NCBI GenBank assembly: GCA_905210905.1
Contig: CAJLYQ010000029.1
Location: 1-21,466 of the forward strand
Direction: 5' to 3'
Origin: an uncultured Christensenella sp.
Lineage (GTDB): Bacteria > Bacillota > Clostridia > Christensenellales > DTU072
DNA: 21,466 bases
Numbering within the stretch: position 1 is the first letter of the stretch; every line of letters begins with the position of its first letter. The position numbers and the translations under genes were made by a program. Of this stretch, positions 7,034 through 12,197 are shown one piece after another. The notes under the pieces are model-generated. The model had not been told where the DNA came from and did not search any database. It saw nothing but the letters and a program-made list of their open reading frames with translations.

Positions 7034-7435
7034 ATGGATTGGCAAAGTATTATAATCAAAATCGTTTCCGCCCTACTCGCTACGCTCGGCGCGTGGGTTT
7101 TGGCAAAGGTTAAAAGCCTTATCAATACCAAAATCAAAAACGAAAAAGCGCGCAATCTTTTACAAGGCGCAACGAACGTTGTTTCAAATGCCGTAAAGGC
7201 TACATATCAAACTTACGTCGAGTCTATCAAAGGTACGGACGCTTGGACGAAAGACGCGCAAGAGGAGGCGTTAAAACTTGCAATCGCGGCGGCGCGTATG
7301 CAGTTATCGGCGGACGTCGAAAAATTTATAAACGACAACTTCGGCGACATCGAAACGTGGATAAAGTCGCAAATCGAGGCAACGCTTTACGACTTGAAAA
7401 ACAAGCCTTTGGAGGTACAAAATGAAAACGGTTAA
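7034..7435 (+). CDS. Phage holin, LLH-type
   Basis: This 133-residue protein starts at ATG 7034, with GGAGGA at 7015-7020. It has a single N-terminal transmembrane helix (about 5-28), then a positively charged amphipathic region (KSLINTKIKNEKARNLLQGA) and a long helical cytoplasmic tail. This layout and length fit the LL-H holin family of Gram-positive phages. Its role would be to permeabilise the inner membrane at the end of the lytic cycle. It overlaps the next gene by 14 bases, showing one lysis operon. Confidence 0.7.
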   Translation: MDWQSIIIKIVSALLATLGAWVLAKVKSLINTKIKNEKARNLLQGATNVVSNAVKATYQTYVESIKGTDAWTKDAQEEALKLAIAAARMQLSADVEKFINDNFGDIETWIKSQIEATLYDLKNKPLEVQNENG

Positions 7436-7838
7436 AGCAATTATGTTTTGGCTTTTGTCGCTAACGTGGGGCGCGCTTATGACGCTTTGCGGCGGCGTTG
7501 TTGCCCTTGCCTTGCTTGTAACGGGGCATAAACCGAAACGATTTCATTATTTGATTTATTTTGAAGTCGGGAGCGGTTGGGGCGGCTTTGAACTCGGCGC
7601 GTTTTTCGTCGTCAACAAAAACCCGTCTTTACATATCTTGCAACACGAAAGCGGACACGGTTTACAAAATATTATGCTCGGCGTGTTTATGCCTTTTATC
7701 GTCAGTATTCCCTCTTGTATTCGCTATTGGTGGCGCGAGTACAAAATACGAAAAGGACTCGGCAACACTTTACCGCCCTACGATCGAATATGGTTTGAAG
7801 GTTGGGCAACCCGCCTCGGCGAAAAACATTTTAATTGA
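7422..7838 (+). CDS. Membrane protein with HExxH zinc-protease motif
   Basis: This 138-residue protein starts at ATG 7422 behind GGAGGT at 7411-7416, inside the holin end. It has an N-terminal hydrophobic segment (about 8-33) and a second one (about 86-104). Between them is HESGH (75-79), the HExxH zinc-binding core, within QHESGHGLQNIMLG. A later FEGWATRLG (125-133) supplies Glu126, a possible third ligand. The pattern HE.GH..Q...G....PS...W..WA..LG is seen in small uncharacterised bacterial membrane proteins. A peptidase activity is inferred from the motif. It occupies the slot where an endolysin is expected after a holin. A bidirectional terminator follows. Confidence 0.6.
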   Translation: MKTVKAIMFWLLSLTWGALMTLCGGVVALALLVTGHKPKRFHYLIYFEVGSGWGGFELGAFFVVNKNPSLHILQHESGHGLQNIMLGVFMPFIVSIPSCIRYWWREYKIRKGLGNTLPPYDRIWFEGWATRLGEKHFN

Positions 7839-7845
7839 TAAAACA

Positions 7846-7873
7846 AAAACGCCCTCGCAAGAAGGCGTTTTTT
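7846..7873. terminator. Bidirectional terminator between convergent operons
   Basis: AAAACGCC (7846-7853) pairs with GGCGTTTT (7864-7871). The inner TC/GA pairs beyond one C-A mismatch close a GCAA tetraloop (7857-7860). T-runs are present on both strands. It separates the plus-strand lysis genes from the minus-strand HIRAN/repressor operon. Confidence 0.85.
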
Positions 7874-7889
7874 ATTGCTTGTTTTGGCG

Positions 7890-8546
7890 TTAGTCGTCGA
7901 TATGTTCGCCGACAATCTTTATATTGCAACCGTAATTTTGCCCGTCGCTACCGCCCGTTATATCGGCGATTTCGCCGTCAAGTGTAAACCGTTCGTCAAA
8001 CTCGCCTACAAATTCCCACGCAAGATCCGATTTGATACGACCGATACGCTTACGCGTCCGCGCGTTTATGACGTCCACGCTTTCGGGGTATTCCTCGGTT
8101 GGCTTGTGTTTGATTAAAAGCGGGTCGCCGACGTTGCTTTTTTGTATGTTTTCTTGGCAATTATCGAACGATACCCCGACCGCCTTTGTAAATATCGGAA
8201 AACTCAACGTCGTTGCGGGCGACGTTACCGCGGCGTCGCTCATTTTGATTATATGCGGATTTTCGGTTGTCGTAATTTTTTTACGGCTTTCAAGTGCGGC
8301 TCGTTCCGTTTGTTTGGCGTCGCGAGCGGCTTTTGTTTCTTTCGCCCGCGCTTTGATTGCAAACACGGTAAATACAACGCCGACGGCAAGCAATGCGCAA
8401 ATTATCAACGCTTGCCACGTTTGCATATTTTCGCCGTTTTCCCCTACGCTACCGCCGACAACGCTCGCAAAGATAAATAACGGCAACCACGATACAACGG
8501 CAATTATAACGCGTACAACGCGTTTAAGATTATAAAACCACTTCAT
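7890..8546 (-). CDS. Membrane-anchored HIRAN-like domain protein
   Basis: This 218-residue protein starts at 8546 behind AAGGAGTGA, six bases after the repressor stop. Two hydrophobic segments (about 11-30 and 44-64) are followed by a charged helix (65-95) and a soluble domain at 118-213. That domain contains KAVGVSFDNCQ, NVGDPLLIKHKP, VDVINARTRKRIGRIKSDLAWEF and GCNIKIVG, the order of strands and the G.....LA pattern of HIRAN domains. HIRAN domains bind DNA ends in helicases such as HLTF and also occur alone in phage and bacterial proteins. Coupling to the repressor means it should be made in lysogens. Superinfection exclusion or another prophage-encoded defence is plausible but unproven. 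Confidence 0.65.
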   Translation of the reverse strand: MKWFYNLKRVVRVIIAVVSWLPLFIFASVVGGSVGENGENMQTWQALIICALLAVGVVFTVFAIKARAKETKAARDAKQTERAALESRKKITTTENPHIIKMSDAAVTSPATTLSFPIFTKAVGVSFDNCQENIQKSNVGDPLLIKHKPTEEYPESVDVINARTRKRIGRIKSDLAWEFVGEFDERFTLDGEIADITGGSDGQNYGCNIKIVGEHIDD

Positions 8547-8552
8547 ACAAAA

Positions 8553-8954
8553 TCACTCCTTATTTTTCTTGATTTCTTTTTCAAGGTCGTATGCGTACAT
8601 TAAAAGAGCGGTTTTGTGGCGCATATCGAAAGACTCGCATACCTTCAGTAATTCCCGCTCGTATTCGGTCAAATCCCCGCCGACATTGCCCGCTACGTTT
8701 GCAATGTTATTCGAGTTATTGTTACCGATTATTTGTTGTACGGGTGCGTCGCGTGGCGGTCGCCCCGTAATAAGGTAGTCAAGCGACACGCCGAAATATT
8801 CGGCGATTTTTGCATAAAAGACAGCCGACGGCTCGCGTTTTCCCGTTTTCCACTCCGAAACCGTTGTCGGGCGCACGTTTAACGCTCGCGCGAGGTCGCC
8901 TTGCTTTTTTCCTTGCTTTTTCAAAAGGTCGAAAATCCGTTCGGAAACCGTCAT
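8553..8954 (-). CDS. XRE-family prophage repressor
   Basis: This 133-residue protein starts at 8954, where AAGGAG (8965-8970) lies ten bases upstream; the open frame continues further but without a ribosome site. Residues 1-60 are a lambda-repressor-like helix-turn-helix (KKQGDLARALNVRPTTVSEWKTGKREPS). A Gly/Asn-rich linker and a helical C-terminus (LTEYERELLKVCESF..RHKTALLMYAYDLEKE), probably for dimerisation, follow. There is no S24 peptidase domain, so RecA-driven self-cleavage is not expected. It is divergent from the early genes and likely binds the palindromes at 8996-9009 and/or 9295-9311. Confidence 0.85.
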   Translation of the reverse strand: MTVSERIFDLLKKQGKKQGDLARALNVRPTTVSEWKTGKREPSAVFYAKIAEYFGVSLDYLITGRPPRDAPVQQIIGNNNSNNIANVAGNVGGDLTEYERELLKVCESFDMRHKTALLMYAYDLEKEIKKNKE

Positions 8955-8995
8955 ATAAAAAAGACTCCTTGAAAGATAAATTTTTCGTTTACACT

Positions 8996-9009
8996 TCAAG
9001 AAGTCTTGA
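8996..9009. promoter_or_regulatory. Palindromic operator candidate O1
   Basis: TCAAGA-AG-TCTTGA is a perfect inverted repeat with 6-bp arms. It covers the -35 box of the rightward promoter at 9006 and lies between that promoter and the repressor start. It is a likely repressor site. Confidence 0.5.
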
Positions 9010-9034
9010 CTTTCTCGGTCGTTCGATATATAAT
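9006..9034 (+). promoter_or_regulatory. Strong rightward promoter for a short transcript
   Basis: TTGACT (9006-9011), a 17-base spacer and TATAAT (9029-9034) make a near-consensus sigma-A promoter. Transcription would start near 9041 and run into the terminator at 9210-9244, giving about 200 nt. Confidence 0.75.
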
Positions 9035-9040
9035 AGTAGT

Positions 9041-9244
9041 ACGATTATCGACGCACCGAGAAAAACGGGCGTCGTTATATCGTTAGCCGTGTTATAACCG
9101 AGTCGCAAGATATGAAGTGTAATGATTGTAGCAAATCTATTATATCAAATCTTTACGGCGAAGTCAATAACGCGGCTATTCCTTTATTAAAAATCTCGGT
9201 ATAACGATAAAACGCCCTCCACTATCGGAAGGCGTTTATTTTTC
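9041..9244 (+). ncRNA. Short structured transcript with its own promoter and terminator
   Basis: The unit lies between the repressor and the early operon and holds no gene with a ribosome site. Just after the presumed start, CGACGC (9049-9054) plus CCG (9056-9058) pair with CGG (9066-9068) plus GCGTCG (9069-9074), a stem with one bulged A. GTTATAACCGAG (9091-9102) can pair with CTCGGTATAAC (9195-9205), closing the RNA just before the terminator. A 30-codon frame (ATG 9112 to TAA 9202-9204, starting MKCNDCSK) is inside but lacks a Shine-Dalgarno. It could be a regulatory RNA, a leader peptide or a degenerate gene. Confidence 0.5.
9210..9244. terminator. Terminator of the short control-region transcript
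   Basis: AAACGCC (9210-9216) pairs with GGCGTTT (9231-9237), with inner TCC/GGA pairs around an ACTATC loop, followed by TTTATTTTTCT. It has the same stem design and C-A mismatch as the terminator at 7846-7873. Confidence 0.8.
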
Positions 9245-9287
9245 TCGAAAAAAATAAAAATATTTTTTGAAAAAGTGCGTAAAACGG

Positions 9288-9316
9288 TTGACTTATCATA
9301 GTAACTATGATATAAT
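9288..9316 (+). promoter_or_regulatory. Early (lytic) rightward promoter with operator
   Basis: TTGACT (9288-9293), a 17-base spacer and TATAAT (9311-9316). The spacer is almost entirely a perfect palindrome, ATCATAG-TAA-CTATGAT (9295-9311), so a dimeric repressor bound here would block RNA polymerase. An A/T-rich UP-like stretch lies upstream (9247-9270). It drives the small genes from 9375. Confidence 0.8.
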
Positions 9317-9374
9317 ATAATCACAAAGGTTGAGGGAAACAAAAACCTTTGAAATCAAAAAAGGAGGTGCGAAT

Positions 9375-9506
9375 ATGGACAACATAACAAAAGCCTTGCA
9401 AGACTTGGCAAAAGCGGTTGAAAGTAACGACACGGTGGAACGAGTCAAAGTTACAATAACACTTAAAAAGCCAAAGACAAGCAAGGCACAAACCAAAGCC
9501 GAGTAA
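9375..9506 (+). CDS. 43-residue early phage protein
   Basis: ATG 9375 follows AAGGAGGTG at 9361-9369, and TAA is at 9504-9506. The peptide has an amphipathic helix (ALQDLAKAVES), a beta strand (VERVKVTITLKK) and a Lys/Ala-rich tail. It is the first gene after the operator-controlled promoter, where small Cro/Ner-like or anti-repressor proteins often sit. No helix-turn-helix is visible and I do not recognise it. Confidence 0.6.
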   Translation: MDNITKALQDLAKAVESNDTVERVKVTITLKKPKTSKAQTKAE

Positions 9507-9522
9507 ATCGGCAAGGCAGAGC

Positions 9523-9538
9523 GGGCGGGAAACCGCCC
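9523..9538 (+). terminator. GC-rich hairpin after the first early gene
   Basis: GGGCGG (9523-9528), a GAAA tetraloop (9529-9532) and CCGCCC (9533-9538), extended by GAG/CTC across one bulged C. The downstream T-rich stretch (from 9551) is about 12 bases away, so it is a weak terminator, attenuator or mRNA stabiliser between the first and second early genes. Confidence 0.45.
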
Positions 9539-9608
9539 CTCGTAAGTCCTATTTTATCATATTTTAGTCGGGTTTGTCAAATCAAAATGCCCGCGATAGG
9601 AGGACAAA

Positions 9609-9833
9609 ATGCAAAATCAATCAAAAAGACCGTACAAAATAACCGTAATTTTAAGCGGTAGGACAAATCAAGTCGAAAATCCTAACCCCGACGGGTCATA
9701 CACTTTTAGCCCGTTCGGCAACGCCCGCACGTCGGAAAAATCGGCGATTGCCGCAACACGGCGTTTTTACTCCCTTTGCGGTTGCAAGGTCGAAAAAATT
9801 ATTAAAATCGAAAAAAACGGAGGTGTAATATGA
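9609..9833 (+). CDS. 74-residue early phage protein
   Basis: ATG 9609 is preceded by AGGAGGA at 9598-9604. The protein is small and basic, with two strand regions (YKITVILSGRTNQ and VEKIIKIEKNGG) around a helix containing EKSAIAATRRFYSLCGC. The stop overlaps the next start as ATGA (9830-9833), showing coupled translation. No family is recognised. Confidence 0.55.
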   Translation: MQNQSKRPYKITVILSGRTNQVENPNPDGSYTFSPFGNARTSEKSAIAATRRFYSLCGCKVEKIIKIEKNGGVI

Positions 9834-10000
9834 CGATCGAAAAAAACGGTAAAACTTACAAGGTGGCGGAAAACGCGAAATCGTGGACGGTATCCATATT
9901 AAGCGATTGCAACGTAACGGCAACGGTGAAAATATCAAAATCCGATTGCCCTACTTTCGACGACGTAAAAGCGTTTATCGCCGAAAACGACTTATTTTAA
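9830..10000 (+). CDS. 56-residue early phage protein
   Basis: ATG 9830 overlaps the previous stop, and GGAGGTG lies at 9819-9825. TAA is at 9998-10000. The protein is beta-rich (KTYKVAENAKSWTVSIL, VTATVKISKSDCP) with an acidic C-terminal helix (FDDVKAFIAENDLF). It is cotranscribed with the other early genes. Its function is unknown. Confidence 0.55.
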   Translation: MTIEKNGKTYKVAENAKSWTVSILSDCNVTATVKISKSDCPTFDDVKAFIAENDLF

Positions 10001-10012
10001 CGGAGGTACAAA

Positions 10013-10207
10013 ATGGCACGGAGTGAGGCACAAAAAGCCGCCGACGCAAGATACGCAAAAAAAATAAACGGAAAATACAAGCCGTTTATTGTAAATCTTG
10101 ATCCCGCCGAACTTGCCCGCATTAACGCCGTTATAGCGGCGTCGGGTATGAAAAAAGCCGAGTTTTTGCGTTGGGCGGTCGGCGAATTGGAAAACAAAAA
10201 CAAATAA
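10013..10207 (+). CDS. Small ribbon-helix-helix-like DNA-binding protein
   Basis: This 64-residue protein has ATG 10013 and GGAGGT at 10002-10007. A basic N-terminus (MARSEAQKAADARYAKKINGKYK) is followed by a strand (PFIVNLDPAEL) and two helices (LARINAVIAASG and KKAEFLRWAVGELENK), the arrangement of CopG/Arc-like ribbon-helix-helix proteins common in Bacillota mobile elements. It is the last gene of the early operon, directly before a strong terminator, and is possibly an early regulator. Confidence 0.6.
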   Translation: MARSEAQKAADARYAKKINGKYKPFIVNLDPAELARINAVIAASGMKKAEFLRWAVGELENKNK

Positions 10208-10225
10208 TCAAAAAAAAGAGGTAAA

Positions 10226-10260
10226 GCGGGTTGCCCTATCGGTAGCCCGCTTTTGTTTTA
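10226..10260 (+). terminator. Strong terminator ending the early operon
   Basis: GCGGGTTGCC (10226-10235) pairs along all 10 positions (two G-U pairs) with GGTAGCCCGC (10241-10250) across a CTATC loop, followed by TTTTGTTTTA. It lies between the small early genes and the transposase, whose ribosome site begins two bases after the T-run. Confidence 0.85.
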
Positions 10261-10272
10261 CGGAGGTTAAAA

Positions 10273-11295
10273 ATGAAGGGTATCAAATACACGGCGAAAG
10301 AAAAAGAAAACGCGCTTAAAAAATGGATAGTTGACGGCGAGGACGTTTTCAAGGTTGCAAAGAAAACAAAATGCACGATACAAAGTCTTTATCGGTGGCG
10401 GAGAGCCTACGACGGCACAACGGACAGTTTGAAAAACAAATCAAGCCGCCCGCACACGCCGCACCCGAACGCGCACACGCCCGAAGAAACGGCGCAAATT
10501 GCCGAAGTATTCAAATCGCACCCCGATATAAGTTACGCCGAGGCGTTGGGCATACTTCGCACCGACTACGGCTACGCGCGGACGTATGGCGGATTTTACC
10601 GCTTTTTAATGAAACATAAAATACGCCCCGTGCGGGAAATAAACCCGTATATCGCAAAGCCGTACGATACGCCCGAAATGTTCGGCGTAAAAATGCAAAT
10701 GGACGTCAAATACGTTCCGTTAGAGTGTAACGTCGGCGAATACAAACACGAGCGATATTATCAATATACAATGATTGACGAGGCAACGCGGGAGCGGTTT
10801 ATATACCCTTACAAGGAAAAAAGCGGATACTCGACCGTCGATTTTATCAAACGCGCGATAATTTACTTCGGTTATTTGCCCTCTATCATTCAAACCGACA
10901 ACGGCACGGAATTTACAAACCCGAAAGGCACGGGCGAAGGCAAAGTCCACGCCGTCGATCAGTTATTAAACCGACTCCGCATAAAACATAAATTGATACG
11001 CGTTTACACGCCGCGCCACAATGGAAAAGTTGAACGCTCACATCGTACCGATCAAGAAAATTTTTATAATCATTTAACCTTTTCAACCTTTGAAGAATTA
11101 CGCGAAAAAATGCACGCTTGGCTCGTGCGTTATAATCATTGCCCGCACTCGTCTTTACGTGATAAATACGGGCGGCGGTCGTGGATTACACCGCTACAAA
11201 AGCGCGCCGAACTTATGGAAGTTTTGAAATCGGCAACGCCCGAAACGCCCGACGCGGGCTATCGGGTCAAATTCTTGAAGAAAAAAGCCGCCTAA
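10273..11295 (+). CDS. DDE transposase, IS481-like
   Basis: This 340-residue protein has ATG 10273 and GGAGGT at 10262-10267. Residues 1-48 form a helix-turn-helix (AKEKENALKKWIVDG..VFKVAKKTKCTIQSLYRWRR). A second winged region spans about 70-115. The rve/integrase core follows with catalytic Asp144 (QMDVKYV), Asp209 (QTDNGTEF) and Glu254 in HNGKVERSHRTDQENF, the IS481/IS3-type signature. The Asp209-Glu254 spacing is 44, longer than the usual 35, because of a Gly-rich insert after residue 215. It is either the phage's own transposase, as in Mu-like phages, or an IS passenger; no clear terminal inverted repeats flank the gene. No promoter is seen between the preceding terminator and the gene. 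Confidence 0.85.
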   Translation: MKGIKYTAKEKENALKKWIVDGEDVFKVAKKTKCTIQSLYRWRRAYDGTTDSLKNKSSRPHTPHPNAHTPEETAQIAEVFKSHPDISYAEALGILRTDYGYARTYGGFYRFLMKHKIRPVREINPYIAKPYDTPEMFGVKMQMDVKYVPLECNVGEYKHERYYQYTMIDEATRERFIYPYKEKSGYSTVDFIKRAIIYFGYLPSIIQTDNGTEFTNPKGTGEGKVHAVDQLLNRLRIKHKLIRVYTPRHNGKVERSHRTDQENFYNHLTFSTFEELREKMHAWLVRYNHCPHSSLRDKYGRRSWITPLQKRAELMEVLKSATPETPDAGYRVKFLKKKAA

Positions 11296-11374
11296 CGAAA
11301 CTTAACACCGCCGACGCGCCGCGTCTATTATCGCCGCGGTTGTTTTCTTATGCCCTTTTACAAGTTAAAACAAC

Positions 11375-11412
11375 GGGGATTGCCGCACAACACGACGGCA
11401 ACCCCCTTATTT
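11375..11412 (+). terminator. Terminator after the transposase
   Basis: GGGGATTGCCG (11375-11385) pairs with CGGCAACCCCC (11396-11406) except for one A-C mismatch, followed by TTATTTT. It would end the transposase transcript before the element's right end. Confidence 0.7.
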
Positions 11413-11505
11413 TGCCTATTTTAGGGCGTCAAAACCCCGAAAATAAAAATTATTTAGAAAATTTCTTAAAATCTCTTAAAAAACGATTGACAAAACAACA
11501 GAAAT

Positions 11506-11553
11506 TGCATCCCAATAATGTGAATTATATCATTTTTCACTTATTGGGATGCA
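11506..11553. repeat. 48-bp palindrome at the element/chromosome junction
   Basis: TGCATCCCAATAA (11506-11518) is repeated inverted at 11541-11553. A further GTGAA/TTCAC match lies inside (one extra base on the left arm) around an A/T-rich centre. The outer ends read TG...CA, like many transposon and transposable-phage ends. The right arm stops eight bases before the truncated XRE gene. It is probably a transposase-binding or end structure, or alternatively a hairpin terminator. Confidence 0.55.
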
Positions 11554-11560
11554 TACTTAC

Positions 11561-11689
11561 TTAGATCACTCTCGGACTCGAAAGTCCAAGTTCTTCTGCA
11601 ACCTCTTCGTAGGTAAGACCCGATTTCTCAATCGCTTGATAAATCTTATCTCCGGTTTTCCGTTTATTCAATCTCTTTTTGCTCCCCAT
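11561..11689 (-). pseudogene. Truncated XRE-family regulator gene
   Basis: ATG at 11689 has a perfect AAAGGAGGT upstream (complement of 11698-11706) and a strong promoter. The 42-residue product begins MGSKKRLNKRKTGDKIY and continues AIEKSGLTYEEVAEELGLSSPRVI, then stops. Related XRE proteins continue after SPRVI with the rest of the DNA-binding domain (usually Y.W..G..LPS). The break therefore falls inside the helix-turn-helix, and the missing 3' part is not in this window. The break is next to the palindrome that ends the mobile element, so insertion is the likely cause. The product is unlikely to bind DNA. Confidence 0.7.
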
Positions 11690-11747
11690 CTTAACTACCT
11701 CCTTTGGTGAACATCTCAACATTAAAGGCAGCCTGGGTGCATATCTA

Positions 11748-11776
11748 ATTTTAACACAGAGAATCGATTTTGTCAA
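11748..11776 (-). promoter_or_regulatory. Promoter of the truncated XRE gene
   Basis: On the minus strand TTGACA (complement of 11771-11776), a 17-base spacer and TAAAAT (complement of 11748-11753). A strong sigma-A-type promoter, still intact, so it could transcribe into the element's right end. Confidence 0.75.
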
Positions 11777-12091
11777 CGCTTCTGTGCGCGCTCCCGCGCT
11801 TCTTTTTATTGAACAGGTTATGTCCAATCTGTTTGTGTAAATAGTATAGCAAAATTTAATCTTTATAACAATGTACCAACGGTTCATTTTTTGCGGTATT
11901 TCTCTAAATCTTCCGGCACGTATAATGAATGAATAACGTATGGAGTATTACGTGTCAAACCTATAACGCAAAAAGAGTTCGGAATTTTACCGAACTCTCT
12001 TTGCTGATCCACTTGCAGGTGTTCCCATTAAAATATTTTTTGTTTTCTTATAATCCCTAATGGTGACACCCGCAAATCGTCTTTTTTTGTT
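11777..12091. other. Non-coding stretch between the XRE remnant and tRNA-Arg
   Basis: No gene with a ribosome site is seen on either strand. The stretch holds the hairpin at 11974-11998 and an imperfect inverted repeat (GGTGTTCCCATT near 12018 and AATGGTGACACC near 12060), otherwise A/T-rich spacer. No copy of the tRNA 3' end is present, so there is no evidence for an attachment site here. Confidence 0.6.
11974..11998 (-). terminator. Terminator downstream of tRNA-Arg
   Basis: AGAGTTCGG and CCGAACTCT form a perfect 9-bp stem around a 7-base loop. On the minus strand it is followed by TTTTTGCG, fitting a factor-independent stop for transcripts coming from tRNA-Arg or the secA operon. Confidence 0.7.
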
Positions 12092-12168
12092 TGGCGCACC
12101 CGATTGGATTCGAACCAACGACACCTAGCGTCGGAGGCTAGTGCTCTATCCGGCTGAGCTACGAGTGC
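12092..12168 (-). tRNA. tRNA-Arg (anticodon CCG)
   Basis: The minus strand folds as a full cloverleaf. The acceptor GCACTCG pairs with CGGGTGC. The D arm has GCTC/GAGC and the anticodon stem CTAGC/GCTAG encloses loop CTCCGAC (anticodon CCG, reading CGG). The T arm has GTTGG-TTCGAAT-CCAAT and CCA is encoded. Length is 77 including CCA. It lies 29 bases downstream of tsaD on the same strand. Confidence 0.95.
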
Positions 12169-12197
12169 ATTTTCTTTATAAAGCGTTTGCTATTCTA

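Larger units (their letters stand above)
1..11560. mobile_element. Right-hand part of a prophage carrying a DGR
   Basis: Tail-fibre genes, a DGR, a holin, an XRE repressor with divergent early genes and a DDE transposase lie together and end where a chromosomal XRE gene is cut off. The left end, head genes, packaging genes and any tyrosine or serine recombinase are outside the window or absent. The right boundary is inferred from the truncated gene at 11561-11689 and the palindrome at 11506-11553. The exact base is not determined because the left junction is not visible. Phage genes use uniform GGAGGT ribosome sites and stop-to-start packing. Confidence 0.8.

Noticed and set aside
11690..11887. 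N-terminal 66-codon extension of the XRE remnant
   Set aside because: It includes the promoter and lacks a ribosome site. The start at 11689 has a perfect AAAGGAGGT.
12017..12071. Imperfect inverted repeat GGTGTTCCCATT / AATGGTGACACC
   Set aside because: Arms have two mismatches and a loop of over 30 bases, with no T-run. Not convincing as a terminator or IS end.
12092..12168. tRNA-Arg considered as the prophage attachment site
   Set aside because: No repeat of the tRNA 3' end is found in the window, the truncated XRE gene and about 400 bp lie between the tRNA and the element, and no tyrosine recombinase is visible.
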